Below are positions 1 through 7,451 of a stretch of DNA of 22,877 bases, in pieces. The position numbers were made by a program, and so were the translations under genes. Source of the DNA: JAFDVL01 sp031371805 (GTDB taxonomy: Bacteria; Acidobacteriota; Blastocatellia; RBC074); contig JANMKB010000548.1 of NCBI GenBank assembly GCA_031371805.1, positions 1 through 22,877 on the forward strand, read 5' to 3'. The notes beneath the pieces are model-generated. The model ran no database searches, had not been told where the DNA came from, and was given only the letters and a program-made list of their open reading frames with translations. Positions within the stretch are counted from its first letter, which is position 1, and each line of letters opens with the position of its first letter.

Positions 1-1613
1 GCTTTGACACGCAACGTGGCAGGACGTTTCACTGTCAGTTCGCCTGCATAAAGCAGCCAGTGCGGCTTGTCTCCGGTCTCTGTCGTGTAAGCGAATGACG
101 CTCCTTCTGTGGTACTTGTCAGTTTTATTTTCACTGCCGCAACAGCCGCAACCTCGCTGATAAATGGCGCGGCAACTTTCTGCCACACGCCGCCGGGACG
201 CATTCGTTCACGCAATTCCAATTCGGGTACGAATCCTAAATCCTTCGTTTCTTTTTGCCATTTCTCCAACGTCGCTCGCATTTGTTTGAGCGTCGCCTGA
301 TGCTGCGGCAGGGTGGCGAGGTTGTTGATTTCGTGCGGGTCGGCAATCACATCATACAATTCTTCCGGCGGCTTTTCAGGAGCCATAAACAATAATTGCG
401 CAGCATTCAGCGCTTTGCCGTAATTTGGATCAAGCGCGTTCATGTGATCTTTATACAACCGTCGCCATTCCTTCATCGTCGGCATTTCTTCCTGGTATTC
501 GAGGTGTTGCGCGTAAGGGCGACCGGGATTAAAATTTTTGACGTAATGAAATTGTTTGCCCATCACAGAACGCATCATATCGTATGTTTCATCCATTCGG
601 TCACGATGCGCGAAGGCAAATTCACGTGGAGATTTTTTTTGATCTCCTAAAATTGCCTGCGCCTGCATGTGCGCTGGAATCGGTACTCCGGCAAGTGATA
701 ACACAGTCGGCCCAAGATCGAACAGGCTAACCAATTCATTGTTCGTCGTGCCAGCCTTGATATGTCCCGGCCAGCGCATAATTAACGGTACGCGCAAGCC
801 GGAGTCATATAAAAACCTTTTGCCGCGCGGTAATCCGCGTCCGTGATCGCCCCAGAAAAACACGATAGTATTTTCTGCGAGTCCGTCTTCTTCTAACTGC
901 TTGAGAATATCAGCGACCATATAATCCGTCGCCGTAATGTTGTCGTAATACCGCGCCCAGTCTTTGCGCACGAGCGGCGTGTCAGGATAGTACGGCGGCA
1001 ATTTTGCTTTGGCAGGATCGTGAAATTCTTCGGGCTTTAAGCGAGAGGTATTTTTCTTGTAAATATCATCCGGCACTCTTACCTGGCTTTCGTGCGAGAC
1101 GACAAAATTAAAGACCGCAAAGAACGGTTGCGATTTATTTGCGCGATTGCGCCAATGGGCTTTGCCGCTGCATTCATCCCAAACCGTATCAGGTGGGCGA
1201 TGCGAAGGTGGCGCTTCAAAATTGTAATCCGTTTTGGAATTATTAGTCGTGTAATAACCCGCCGCTCGCAAATATTCGGTGAAGGCTTTGACGCCCGCTG
1301 GCGGCACTGCCTTTGAGCGCATGTGCATTGATCCAATCGTCGTCGGATACATTCCTGTAATAATTGCCGACCGCGAAGGCGCACAAACCGGAGCCGTCGA
1401 AAACGCATTCGTGTAACGCACGCCCTGCGCCGCAAGCCTGTCAATATTGGGCGAAATTGAATATTCATCGCCGTAACATTTTAAATCCGGGCTGATGTCT
1501 TCCGTTGAAATCCAGAGAATGTTCGGACGCGAAGATTGCGCGAATACCTGTGGCGCAATCACCAGCGCCAGCATTATGACAGCCAGGCGAGTCGTAAATT
1601 TCTTTCGGTTCAT
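1..1613 (-). CDS. Secreted sulfatase (heparan N-sulfatase-like), 3' end cut by window edge
   Basis: The reading frame is open from an ATG at 1613 to the window edge, giving 537 codons with no stop. Residues 1-26 form a signal peptide ending in VFA-Q, so the enzyme is exported. RPNILWIS follows directly, the usual start of a type I sulfatase fold. The formylglycine motif is CAPSR with Cys77, and a metal/sulfate-site GDHG lies at 255-258, followed by an LRVPLIMRWPG strand. The region after Cys77 (GMYPTTIGSMHMRS) resembles N-sulfoglucosamine sulfohydrolase relatives common in Planctomycetes and Acidobacteria; the exact substrate is an inference. From about residue 498 the sequence looks like a chitobiase/hexosaminidase C-terminal beta-sandwich, which may bind glycan. 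Activity would need a formylglycine-generating or anaerobic maturase enzyme encoded elsewhere. The ribosome-binding site is weak. Confidence 0.93.
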   Translation of the reverse strand, partial: MNRKKFTTRLAVIMLALVIAPQVFAQSSRPNILWISTEDISPDLKCYGDEYSISPNIDRLAAQGVRYTNAFSTAPVCAPSRSAIITGMYPTTIGSMHMRSKAVPPAGVKAFTEYLRAAGYYTTNNSKTDYNFEAPPSHRPPDTVWDECSGKAHWRNRANKSQPFFAVFNFVVSHESQVRVPDDIYKKNTSRLKPEEFHDPAKAKLPPYYPDTPLVRKDWARYYDNITATDYMVADILKQLEEDGLAENTIVFFWGDHGRGLPRGKRFLYDSGLRVPLIMRWPGHIKAGTTNNELVSLFDLGPTVLSLAGVPIPAHMQAQAILGDQKKSPREFAFAHRDRMDETYDMMRSVMGKQFHYVKNFNPGRPYAQHLEYQEEMPTMKEWRRLYKDHMNALDPNYGKALNAAQLLFMAPEKPPEELYDVIADPHEINNLATLPQHQATLKQMRATLEKWQKETKDLGFVPELELRERMRPGGVWQKVAAPFISEVAAVAAVKIKLTSTTEGASFAYTTETGDKPHWLLYAGELTVKRPATLRVK

Positions 1614-1659
1614 TATTTTTTGCTTTCAATAGTTTTTGCAGATGTGTGTGACCGTCACA

Positions 1660-1734
1660 GCGGTACGGTACAGCGAGCGGTAGCGGCCTGGTGCAGTGCC
1701 GACCAACTCGCTACCGCTCGTCGTACTGTACCAC
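1660..1734. repeat. Imperfect inverted repeat, 26-bp arms
   Basis: Arm 1 is 1660-1685 and arm 2 is 1709-1734. They match at 22 of 26 positions as reverse complements, with a 23-base loop. The arms carry the words GGTAC and GAGCGGTAGCG. The structure could act as a terminator-like or REP-like element. No T-run follows it on the minus strand, the direction of transcription here. Confidence 0.75.
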
Positions 1735-1797
1735 TGGTTACTCACAAGTCGCATCCATCTGAAGCCCACTCTAAGAAAAAGAAATGTCAAAGCCAGA

Positions 1798-1890
1798 GTA
1801 GCGCAACCAGCCATGGTTGCGTGGTGTATGGGCTAACCCCCTTGTTGGTAAGCAGTCTCTCCCGGACGCAACCATGGCTGGTTGCGCTAC
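1798..1890. repeat. Perfect 25-bp inverted repeat around CCATGG cores
   Basis: Arm 1 (1798-1822) and arm 2 (1866-1890) are perfect reverse complements over 25 bases, separated by 43 bases. Each arm has its own partial palindrome around CCATGG, so each can also fold alone. The perfect match implies recent origin or selection on the structure. No transposase or target duplication was seen. Confidence 0.85.
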
Positions 1891-1969
1891 GATTACCACG
1901 TCTTTTCTTTTTCTTGCCTGCAATTGAAGCATACGATTATCCCAAACTTTTCAACTAGCTTCTCAAGTT

Positions 1970-2357
1970 TTATCCGAGAATTGCCCGTTTGGCATCGGCG
2001 AGTTCCTCATCGCGCCGATGATAGCCGCACTCGTTGATCAATTTTTCCGCCGCCGCCAAATCTGCCGCAGGCGATTCCCACGGATACTTCACCTCTTCAT
2101 TCCGACTTCCGACTTCTGACTTCAGACTTCCAAAGAGCCTTGCGCGGTAAAGATGAATGTCCGCCATAAACAACCGCATCGAGCCGCGTTCGGCGATTTC
2201 CCAGGCTTCGTCCAGATCGCTTTGCGCGCTGTCTTGGCCGGTGCGCGGGCCGGTCAGGGCACGCAGCCGGGCGCGGGTGAGCAGAGCGCGCGGGAGGTAG
2301 TCGCTGCGACCAGCGCGGCGAAGGCCGGACACCGCTTGTTCGAGTGCGGTTGACGCG
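1970..2357 (-). pseudogene. C-terminal TPR segment of the STAND protein, split off by a frameshift
   Basis: The native C-terminus of the upstream STAND NTPase continues here in another frame. Its reading (VSGLRRAGRSDYLPRALL, then EKLINECGYHRRDEELADAK and a TAA at 1970-1972) is the usual last TPR and tail of SEFIR/TIR-associated STAND proteins. The phase changes at the GCGCG stretch around 2352-2358. Removing two bases or adding one there would give an uninterrupted protein. An ATG at 2332 opens the fragment, but it has no clear ribosome-binding site, so it is unlikely to be a separate gene. A heptamer microsatellite interrupts the segment and encodes a low-complexity stretch around KSEVGSRNEE. 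Sequencing error and true mutation cannot be told apart from the sequence. Confidence 0.8.
2104..2131. repeat. Heptamer microsatellite, four copies of GACTTCN
   Basis: Four consecutive heptamers (GACTTCC, GACTTCT, GACTTCA, GACTTCC) lie inside the C-terminal TPR coding segment. On the minus strand they encode a charged SEV/SRN-type low-complexity stretch that replaces a short linker between two conserved blocks. Confidence 0.85.
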
Positions 2358-4689
2358 CTGCGTCAAATTGGAGTGATGAACGCTCGAGCAGGGCTTGGTA
2401 AAGCGCGGCGCGGCCCAGCGTGAGGTGGTCGAGGGCGATGGTGAGGAGCGAAGCGTTTGTGAAGTGGTTCGTCCACCAATCAAGCGTCTGCGCCGCACGT
2501 TCAGAGACAGCGCGACAGGCTTCGATCAATTCCACCAACTCCGCACTCTGCACTCCAATTCGAGGCACTGCCGCGACCGCACTTCTTCGCTCTGCCTGCG
2601 CGAGCAGCAGGTCGCAATACCGGAAGCTTGGCAAGGAATACAGCAGCGGGTAGCCGGGCTGGTTGTTGGCCTGCATCTTTTCGGCTTCGCTAAAGCGCGT
2701 TTCAGCTTCGGCGCGGCGACCCGCCTGGTGCAATGCGTCGGCGTGGATTGTGCGCGTAATCATCCGCATACCCGCATCGCCGCTGCGGTCGGCGTAATCC
2801 ACTGACTGTTCGGCGTCCCGCCCCGCCCCGGCCACCGCGCCCAGCGTCAGTTCCAACTCGCTCAGGTTGCTGGCGTAGATCGCGGCATTCTCCCAGTCCT
2901 CCAGCTTGACGGCACCTTCAATCCCCGCCCGCATCGGTTCGAGGGACTCGGTCAGCCGACCCAGGGCGCGTAATTGAATTGCAGTTTCGTTCAGCAGCCA
3001 GGCTTGGTCGGCTTCAGTGAGCGCGGGTGAGACGCGGTGCCAGGGTGTCTCGAAAAAACAAGCCATCGCACCCAGGTTGGAACCGAACGCGCCGAGTTTC
3101 TTCCAACTGTAAAAGCCGCCGCTGCCCGTGCCGCGCAGGATGCGGGCGTCGTAAACCTTCTCACACGCCTCCTGCTGCAAGCCCGCCTGACAGCCGTGCG
3201 CGACGGCTTGGTAAAGCGGTTGCAGGTCTTCGAGCGTAGCGTCGGGTTTGTCTTCCGTCGTCGCGCACAGATGTTCGTAAAGCCGCCGATGCGCGAGTTG
3301 GAAGGATGAGGGATGAGGGATGAGGGATGAATCGGATTCCCCTTTCATCCCTTCGCCCTCATCCCTCATCCTTTTTCCAAAGTATTCGCGTAACAGCGGA
3401 TGTGCATCCAGCGCGAGCAAGCTGCCCGCCGCGTCTCGATTCACCGTCAGCAGCTTTGCGTCTTCCAGCCGTTTGAGCGACAGGTTGCGCTGGGCTTCGC
3501 TGAGGCCGATGAGCGGTTCGGTCAAGCCCGCGATGGTCGGGGGCTGCCACAAGGCTTTGAGGCATTCCGCCGTAGCGGGTCGGTCAAACAGACCGAGCAG
3601 TTGCAACAGCGCGAGCGCGCGGCGGCCTTTCGTTTGGTCTTCTGCATTCCTGCCGCCGCTCACGAACGATTCCACATACGCATCCATCACGCGGAAGGCG
3701 TGGCCGCCCTGTTCTTCGGCATCGGCTTCGGCCAGTTTGATGAGGTCGCGGCGGCGAATGTCTCCGGCGTGGGCGTCGCGCAAATAAGTGCCCAGCAATT
3801 GCAAAGTCAGCGCGTGGCCTCGCACGTCTTCGACCAGCTTCTCAAACTCTGGCTGTGAGCCGCTTTCTTTGCGCACGCCGAGCCGTTGCAACAACTCCAA
3901 GCCTGCTGCCGTTGAAAGCCGCGTGAGGGTTTCTTCGTGGCAGGTCTTGCCGCTGAAGGCGCGCAAGTCGGGGATGGCGTAACGCGTCGTCATTACGCAC
4001 AGGCCGCGGCTGTTGGCGGCGAGTCCTTTGAGCAACGCCGCCAAGCCCTGATCTTTGAGTTCGCCCGGCATTGGCGAAGTCGGCGAATATTGCAACGGCT
4101 CCAATCCATCGAGAATCAGCAACGCGCGTTGTGCGCCGATGACTCGCGCCAGTCGCTGGCCTTTCTCGAACGCGCCCGCCGCGCTGTTTGCCGTCTCTTC
4201 GTCGCCGAAAAACCGGAGCGCTTCCGCCAAAAAAAAATCAGACGAAGCCGCGTTCTGTTCGCGCGTCCCCTGGCTATAAAACGACCACGCGAAGACGGCA
4301 TCGCAGCCCGGCCAGCCTTGCGCGGCGAGGTCAGCCGCCCACTTCGCCACCAGCGAAGTCTTCCCCTCACCGCCGAGCGCGACAAAAGTGAGAATGTGCG
4401 GACGCAGTGTTTCGTGATTTTGTACTTTCGCCCACGCGTCGTTGAGGAGTTTCGTTTCTGTTTCGCGCCCGATGAGTTCAGCGGGGGTGTACCTGATGAT
4501 GCGGGAGATGTCGGATTGAAAGGTGTGGGACGAATGGTTCTCACTCGCCGCTTCTAATTCCGCGATCTTCACCTTTGCCTCCGCGATCTGTTCCTGCAAA
4601 GTGAACTTCTGCGCCGGATCGAAAACAATGGCTTCCTGTTGCTGGAAATAATCCAACTTCTTTCGCCAGGTCATTTGTGCTTCGCTCAT
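2254..4689 (-). CDS. STAND NTPase with N-terminal adaptor segment and C-terminal TPRs (frameshifted)
   Basis: This 811-residue protein is a signal-transducing P-loop NTPase of the NB-ARC/NACHT type. Walker A is GGEGKTS (106-112), Walker B is LLILDGLE (190-197), a sensor-like VMTTRY follows, and GHALTL replaces the usual GLPLAL motif near the end of the NTPase module. Residues 8-45 are a helical adaptor (W8, KKL, QKF, the I-EA-KI-EL pattern) that matches the C-terminus of the SEFIR protein encoded just upstream. TPR-like helices follow from about residue 600. The last ~33 residues are out of phase, and the true C-terminus lies in another frame at 1970-2357. Residues ~438-462 come from an inserted GGATGAG-type microsatellite. 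The gene starts five bases after the SEFIR stop, with GGAGG embedded in that gene's last codons, so the two are translationally linked. Predicted role: ligand-triggered oligomerising switch of a conflict (defence-type) system; this is inference. Confidence 0.85.
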   Translation of the reverse strand: MSEAQMTWRKKLDYFQQQEAIVFDPAQKFTLQEQIAEAKVKIAELEAASENHSSHTFQSDISRIIRYTPAELIGRETETKLLNDAWAKVQNHETLRPHILTFVALGGEGKTSLVAKWAADLAAQGWPGCDAVFAWSFYSQGTREQNAASSDFFLAEALRFFGDEETANSAAGAFEKGQRLARVIGAQRALLILDGLEPLQYSPTSPMPGELKDQGLAALLKGLAANSRGLCVMTTRYAIPDLRAFSGKTCHEETLTRLSTAAGLELLQRLGVRKESGSQPEFEKLVEDVRGHALTLQLLGTYLRDAHAGDIRRRDLIKLAEADAEEQGGHAFRVMDAYVESFVSGGRNAEDQTKGRRALALLQLLGLFDRPATAECLKALWQPPTIAGLTEPLIGLSEAQRNLSLKRLEDAKLLTVNRDAAGSLLALDAHPLLREYFGKRMRDEGEGMKGESDSSLIPHPSSFQLAHRRLYEHLCATTEDKPDATLEDLQPLYQAVAHGCQAGLQQEACEKVYDARILRGTGSGGFYSWKKLGAFGSNLGAMACFFETPWHRVSPALTEADQAWLLNETAIQLRALGRLTESLEPMRAGIEGAVKLEDWENAAIYASNLSELELTLGAVAGAGRDAEQSVDYADRSGDAGMRMITRTIHADALHQAGRRAEAETRFSEAEKMQANNQPGYPLLYSLPSFRYCDLLLAQAERRSAVAAVPRIGVQSAELVELIEACRAVSERAAQTLDWWTNHFTNASLLTIALDHLTLGRAALYQALLERSSLQFDAARQPHSNKRCPAFAALVAATTSRALCSPAPGCVP
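3304..3371. repeat. Inverted pair of GGATGAG heptamer arrays inside a coding gene
   Basis: Four heptamers (three GGATGAG and one GGATGAA) occupy 3304-3331. The reverse-complement word CTCATCC occurs twice at 3358-3371, with a related TCATCCC between. The array could fold into a long hairpin in the STAND mRNA. In the protein it yields RDEGEGMKGE and SLIPHPSSF stretches, a low-complexity type I associate with acidobacterial and cyanobacterial coding microsatellites. Confidence 0.85.
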
Positions 4690-4694
4690 AGGAA

Positions 4695-5906
4695 TCAGCC
4701 TCCAAGTTCCTGAATCTTCGCCTCTGCTTCTTCAATCCGCTGTTGAATCGAAAATTTCTGCTCTGCATCTGCTGCTTTGGCCTCTTCGACTTGCAGGAAG
4801 GCAAGCTTCTTCTGCCAGATGGCTAACGCCGGAGATGGCTGCGAGGTCGGTACTCTCACCCCCATGGCCCGCAGACGATTGCGGGCGTGTTCCTGCAACT
4901 CTGGTTCACTCACCAAGCTCAAGACGGTCTTGTAATCGCTGATAGCCAACTCTAATTGCAGGGTATTTTCGTAAACCTGGCCGCGATTCAGATAAGCGAG
5001 TACATTTTGTGGATCGAGAGCAATGGCCTGCGCATAATCCGCCAGGGCAAGCTCAACGTCACCCTTGCGTGAGAAAGCGTTGCCACGATTACGAAAAAGA
5101 AGAGCATCCCGAAATCCAAGTTCGAGGGCGCGATTGAAGTCCCTGATGGCGCAGGCTTCGTCGCGCTGGTAAAAATGCGTGAGGCCGCGGTTGTAGTAGG
5201 CAAAGGCCAGCATTGGGTCGAGGGCAATGGTTTGGTTGAGCGCGTTGAGCGCTTCGTCATAATTTTCGTCGGAAAGATGGCGCAACGCGCGTTGGTAAAA
5301 GTCTTGCGCAGTCTGGTTCGGCTCTTTCGTCGCAACTTTGGCTGGCGTCGGGTTGGCCTGTGCAGGAGGTTCCCCGAAGCTCAATGGCATCCCTTTTCGA
5401 CGCGGCTTTGGTTTGATTTTACCGACTGGTCGCGGCGCTACGGCAGCTTGCCCCAGCAGGAAATCGTAAAGACTCTGGTAAGCATTTTCAGAAGTCAGTG
5501 CGTAATAGCTGATCGAACGCAATGGTTCGGGAACCCAGTCCGGCGCGGCGTCGGAGAGAAATACGGGTACGAATTTCAAGGTACGGCTACGTGCGTCGTA
5601 AAGCTCTTGCGTGATGAGCGCACCTTCCCAATCTACGCCCTTGCCTTTGCCCGGCGCTTCGTGACCACGAAAGCGGCGGTAATACGTTTCAGTGCAGACG
5701 ACGAGGACGTACGTTGCCGCATCGAGTTGATCGAGCATCCAGCGCGGCCAGCCCTGCTCCGGCGAACCATTTACATACTGGTCGAGGATGGTATTGATTC
5801 CGTCGTCGCGCAATCGTTCAGAAAGCGCGAGCACCTGGTCGCGGTGCATTTCAGAATCGTGGCTATAGCTGATGAAGACGGTAATGGGGTTCATAGATCG
5901 GCTCAT
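4695..5906 (-). CDS. SEFIR-domain protein with TPRs and C-terminal adaptor segment
   Basis: This 403-residue cytoplasmic protein opens with a SEFIR domain (about 8-155). Diagnostic pieces are VFISYSHDSEMHRDQV, LDQYVNGSPEQGWPRWM and VLVVCTETYYRRF. SEFIR domains are TIR-like signalling or effector modules. A proline- and lysine-rich linker (about 158-195) leads to at least three TPRs (about 200-330), with repeated Y-NRG and A-DY-AI-LDP patterns. Residues 364-401 are a helical segment that aligns without gaps to residues 8-45 of the adjacent STAND NTPase, with 19 of 38 identical. It is first in a two-gene unit, five bases from the next start. An AAGG lies close before the ATG at 5906; a second ATG four codons on has no better site. 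It is the likely effector or receptor partner of the STAND protein; the biochemical output is unknown. Confidence 0.9.
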   Translation of the reverse strand: MSRSMNPITVFISYSHDSEMHRDQVLALSERLRDDGINTILDQYVNGSPEQGWPRWMLDQLDAATYVLVVCTETYYRRFRGHEAPGKGKGVDWEGALITQELYDARSRTLKFVPVFLSDAAPDWVPEPLRSISYYALTSENAYQSLYDFLLGQAAVAPRPVGKIKPKPRRKGMPLSFGEPPAQANPTPAKVATKEPNQTAQDFYQRALRHLSDENYDEALNALNQTIALDPMLAFAYYNRGLTHFYQRDEACAIRDFNRALELGFRDALLFRNRGNAFSRKGDVELALADYAQAIALDPQNVLAYLNRGQVYENTLQLELAISDYKTVLSLVSEPELQEHARNRLRAMGVRVPTSQPSPALAIWQKKLAFLQVEEAKAADAEQKFSIQQRIEEAEAKIQELGG

Positions 5907-6262
5907 TCCAACCTTGTGATTTTGCTCTCGCTCTTACTCGCATCGCGGGTTGAAGGCGTTTCAGTACGATGGTTTCAAACAGGCGGCTACAGTCATCCCT
6001 GAGAATTACTAGCGACAATCGTTTTCAGCGGGGCAACCGCATCCAACATAGCTACTGCAAAATTTATTCGGATGGGTCTGACTTGGACGACAACAATAAA
6101 CCATTTCTTCACAGTTTTGAAAATAGTACAGGATTTAATCACTGATAATTTCCTGCTGGATCGCGACGAATTCATTACGACGATTGCTTGTATTCTTTTT
6201 GGTATCTTTCCGCTCTGATGTACCATCAGCAGTGACCATCCAATCTTTTGAGAGGTAATTAC
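5907..6262. other. Divergent intergenic region between the conflict pair and the esterase
   Basis: This 356-bp gap separates the minus-strand SEFIR gene from the plus-strand esterase, so promoters for both must lie here. I could not place -35/-10 boxes with confidence. Open frames of up to 77 codons exist on the minus strand, but none shows a domain or a ribosome-binding site. A 14-base word at 5976-5989 recurs at 15037-15050 in the repeat cluster after the GH3 gene. Confidence 0.5.
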
Positions 6263-7327
6263 ATGAAATCAAAAGTTTCCAGGAAATATTTTGTCTGGAT
6301 TTCAATCGCGCTAATTTTTTCCATAGTCGTGTTCGCACAACCTAAACAAGGTGCGATTCAACGGATCAAGGTTCACGGCAAATCGCTCGAAGGCAATCTC
6401 GACGGTGATGCGGCGGATCGTGATGTTTCGATTTATCTGCCGCCGAGCTACAAAACCGAAAAAAATCGGCGCTATCCAGTTGTCTACATGCTGCACGGAT
6501 TTACGGACAATGACGCGCAATGGTTCGGCGGCGTCAAGCACTGGATCAATCTGCCCGATGTTATCAACAAAGCGTTAGCCGATGGCAAAACGCGCGAAAT
6601 GATCGTTGTCATGCCGAACGGATTTACGCGCTTTAAGGGCAGCATGTATTCTAATTCCGTCACGGTCGGCGATTGGGAAACTTTCGTGACGAAAGAATTG
6701 GTGAGCTACATTGACGCGAATTATCGCACGTTAGCGCAGCCCGAAAGCCGTGGACTTGCGGGGCATTCAATGGGCGGATACGGGACGATGCGATTGGGGA
6801 TGAAAAGCGTCAATGTATTTTCCAGTATCTACGCGCTCAGCCCTTGTTGTATGGAGCCGGGGCGCAGCAATCCCGCGCTGAAAGAAATGATGAAAAAACT
6901 CGAAGCGGTCAAGACCGAAGAGGATGTCAAAGCGCAAACATTTTTTGGCTATATTGTATTGGCATCGGCGGCGGCGTGGTCTCCGAATCCGAAAAATCCA
7001 CCGTTCTTTATTGATCTTCCATTCAAGGATGGTGAAGCCGTGCCCGATATTTTATCGCGGCAACATGCGAATGCGATTCTGGCAATGCTTCCGCAATACA
7101 TTCCGAATTTGAAAAAGCTGAAAGCGATTGGAATGGACGCCGGAACAAAAGACATCGGTATTTCCGGCGCTACGAAACAGTTGGATCAGATGCTTACTGA
7201 TTATGGCATCGCACATTTTTATGAAAGCTACGACGGTGATCATTTGAATCGAATAGCGGAGCGATTGCAGACGAAAACGCTGCCGTTCTTTTCGCAGAAT
7301 TTATTATTTGAAAAAGTAAAGAGATAA
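6263..7327 (+). CDS. Secreted esterase of the esterase D / CE1-like family
   Basis: The chosen start at 6263 follows GAGAGG with a 7-base gap; the frame is also open from an upstream TTG at 6248. The 354-residue product has a signal peptide (1-26, ending VVFAQ) and an alpha/beta-hydrolase fold of the putative-esterase family (PF00756). DVSIYLPPSY at about 54-63 and VVYMLHGF (73-80, oxyanion-hole strand) lead to the nucleophile elbow GHSMGG with Ser169. The catalytic His is probably His327 in YDGDHLNR. Relatives include feruloyl and acetyl-xylan esterases and mycolyltransferase-like proteins, so hydrolysis of an ester on plant polysaccharide is plausible but unproven. It stands alone upstream of a ring-cleavage dioxygenase, from which it is separated by a palindromic element. 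Confidence 0.88.
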   Translation: MKSKVSRKYFVWISIALIFSIVVFAQPKQGAIQRIKVHGKSLEGNLDGDAADRDVSIYLPPSYKTEKNRRYPVVYMLHGFTDNDAQWFGGVKHWINLPDVINKALADGKTREMIVVMPNGFTRFKGSMYSNSVTVGDWETFVTKELVSYIDANYRTLAQPESRGLAGHSMGGYGTMRLGMKSVNVFSSIYALSPCCMEPGRSNPALKEMMKKLEAVKTEEDVKAQTFFGYIVLASAAAWSPNPKNPPFFIDLPFKDGEAVPDILSRQHANAILAMLPQYIPNLKKLKAIGMDAGTKDIGISGATKQLDQMLTDYGIAHFYESYDGDHLNRIAERLQTKTLPFFSQNLLFEKVKR

Positions 7328-7440
7328 AAAACGTACCATGGGCTGCCAGCCCGGGAATTTATATTCGCAAGTCTAACCGTTCTCCATAATAATTTATTAT
7401 GGACATTTCAGCTTGCGGGCTGGCAGCCCGCGCTACGTTT
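7328..7440. repeat. Paired palindromic element GGGCTGGCAGCCC with inner AT palindrome
   Basis: The left arm (7328-7354) and right arm (about 7414-7440) are near-perfect reverse complements from AAACGTA to the core GGGCTGCCAGCCC, which is itself palindromic. The middle holds a second palindrome at 7384-7402 (CCATAATA, ATT, TATTATGG). The element fills the gap between the esterase and the dioxygenase and may end the esterase transcript. It resembles REP-doublet organisation. Confidence 0.85.
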
Positions 7441-7451
7441 GAGGAGTATTT

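Larger units (their letters stand above)
1614..1969. other. 356-bp intergenic spacer with two long hairpins, no gene
   Basis: This gap lies between the STAND gene and the sulfatase, both on the minus strand. It holds two independent inverted-repeat structures (listed separately). Small open frames cross it on both strands, but they are created by the palindromes, have no recognisable domain and lack a convincing ribosome-binding site. The sulfatase promoter must lie here, but I could not place it. Confidence 0.6.

Noticed and set aside
1798..1890. Perfect inverted repeat as ends of a miniature transposable element
   Set aside because: The inner segment is only 43 bases, no target-site duplication is visible, and a hairpin or REP-like explanation is simpler.
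1536..1958. 140-codon open frame over the intergenic hairpins
   Set aside because: It lies across palindromes and the start of the sulfatase, has no domain, and no usable ribosome-binding site.
3400..4557. Long plus-strand frames opposite the STAND gene (152-206 codons)
   Set aside because: The minus-strand frame has clear Walker motifs and TPRs; the plus-strand frames are arginine-rich, domain-less shadows in GC-rich DNA.
5993..6226. 77-codon minus-strand frame upstream of the SEFIR gene
   Set aside because: No domain, no ribosome-binding site, and it lies in the divergent promoter gap.
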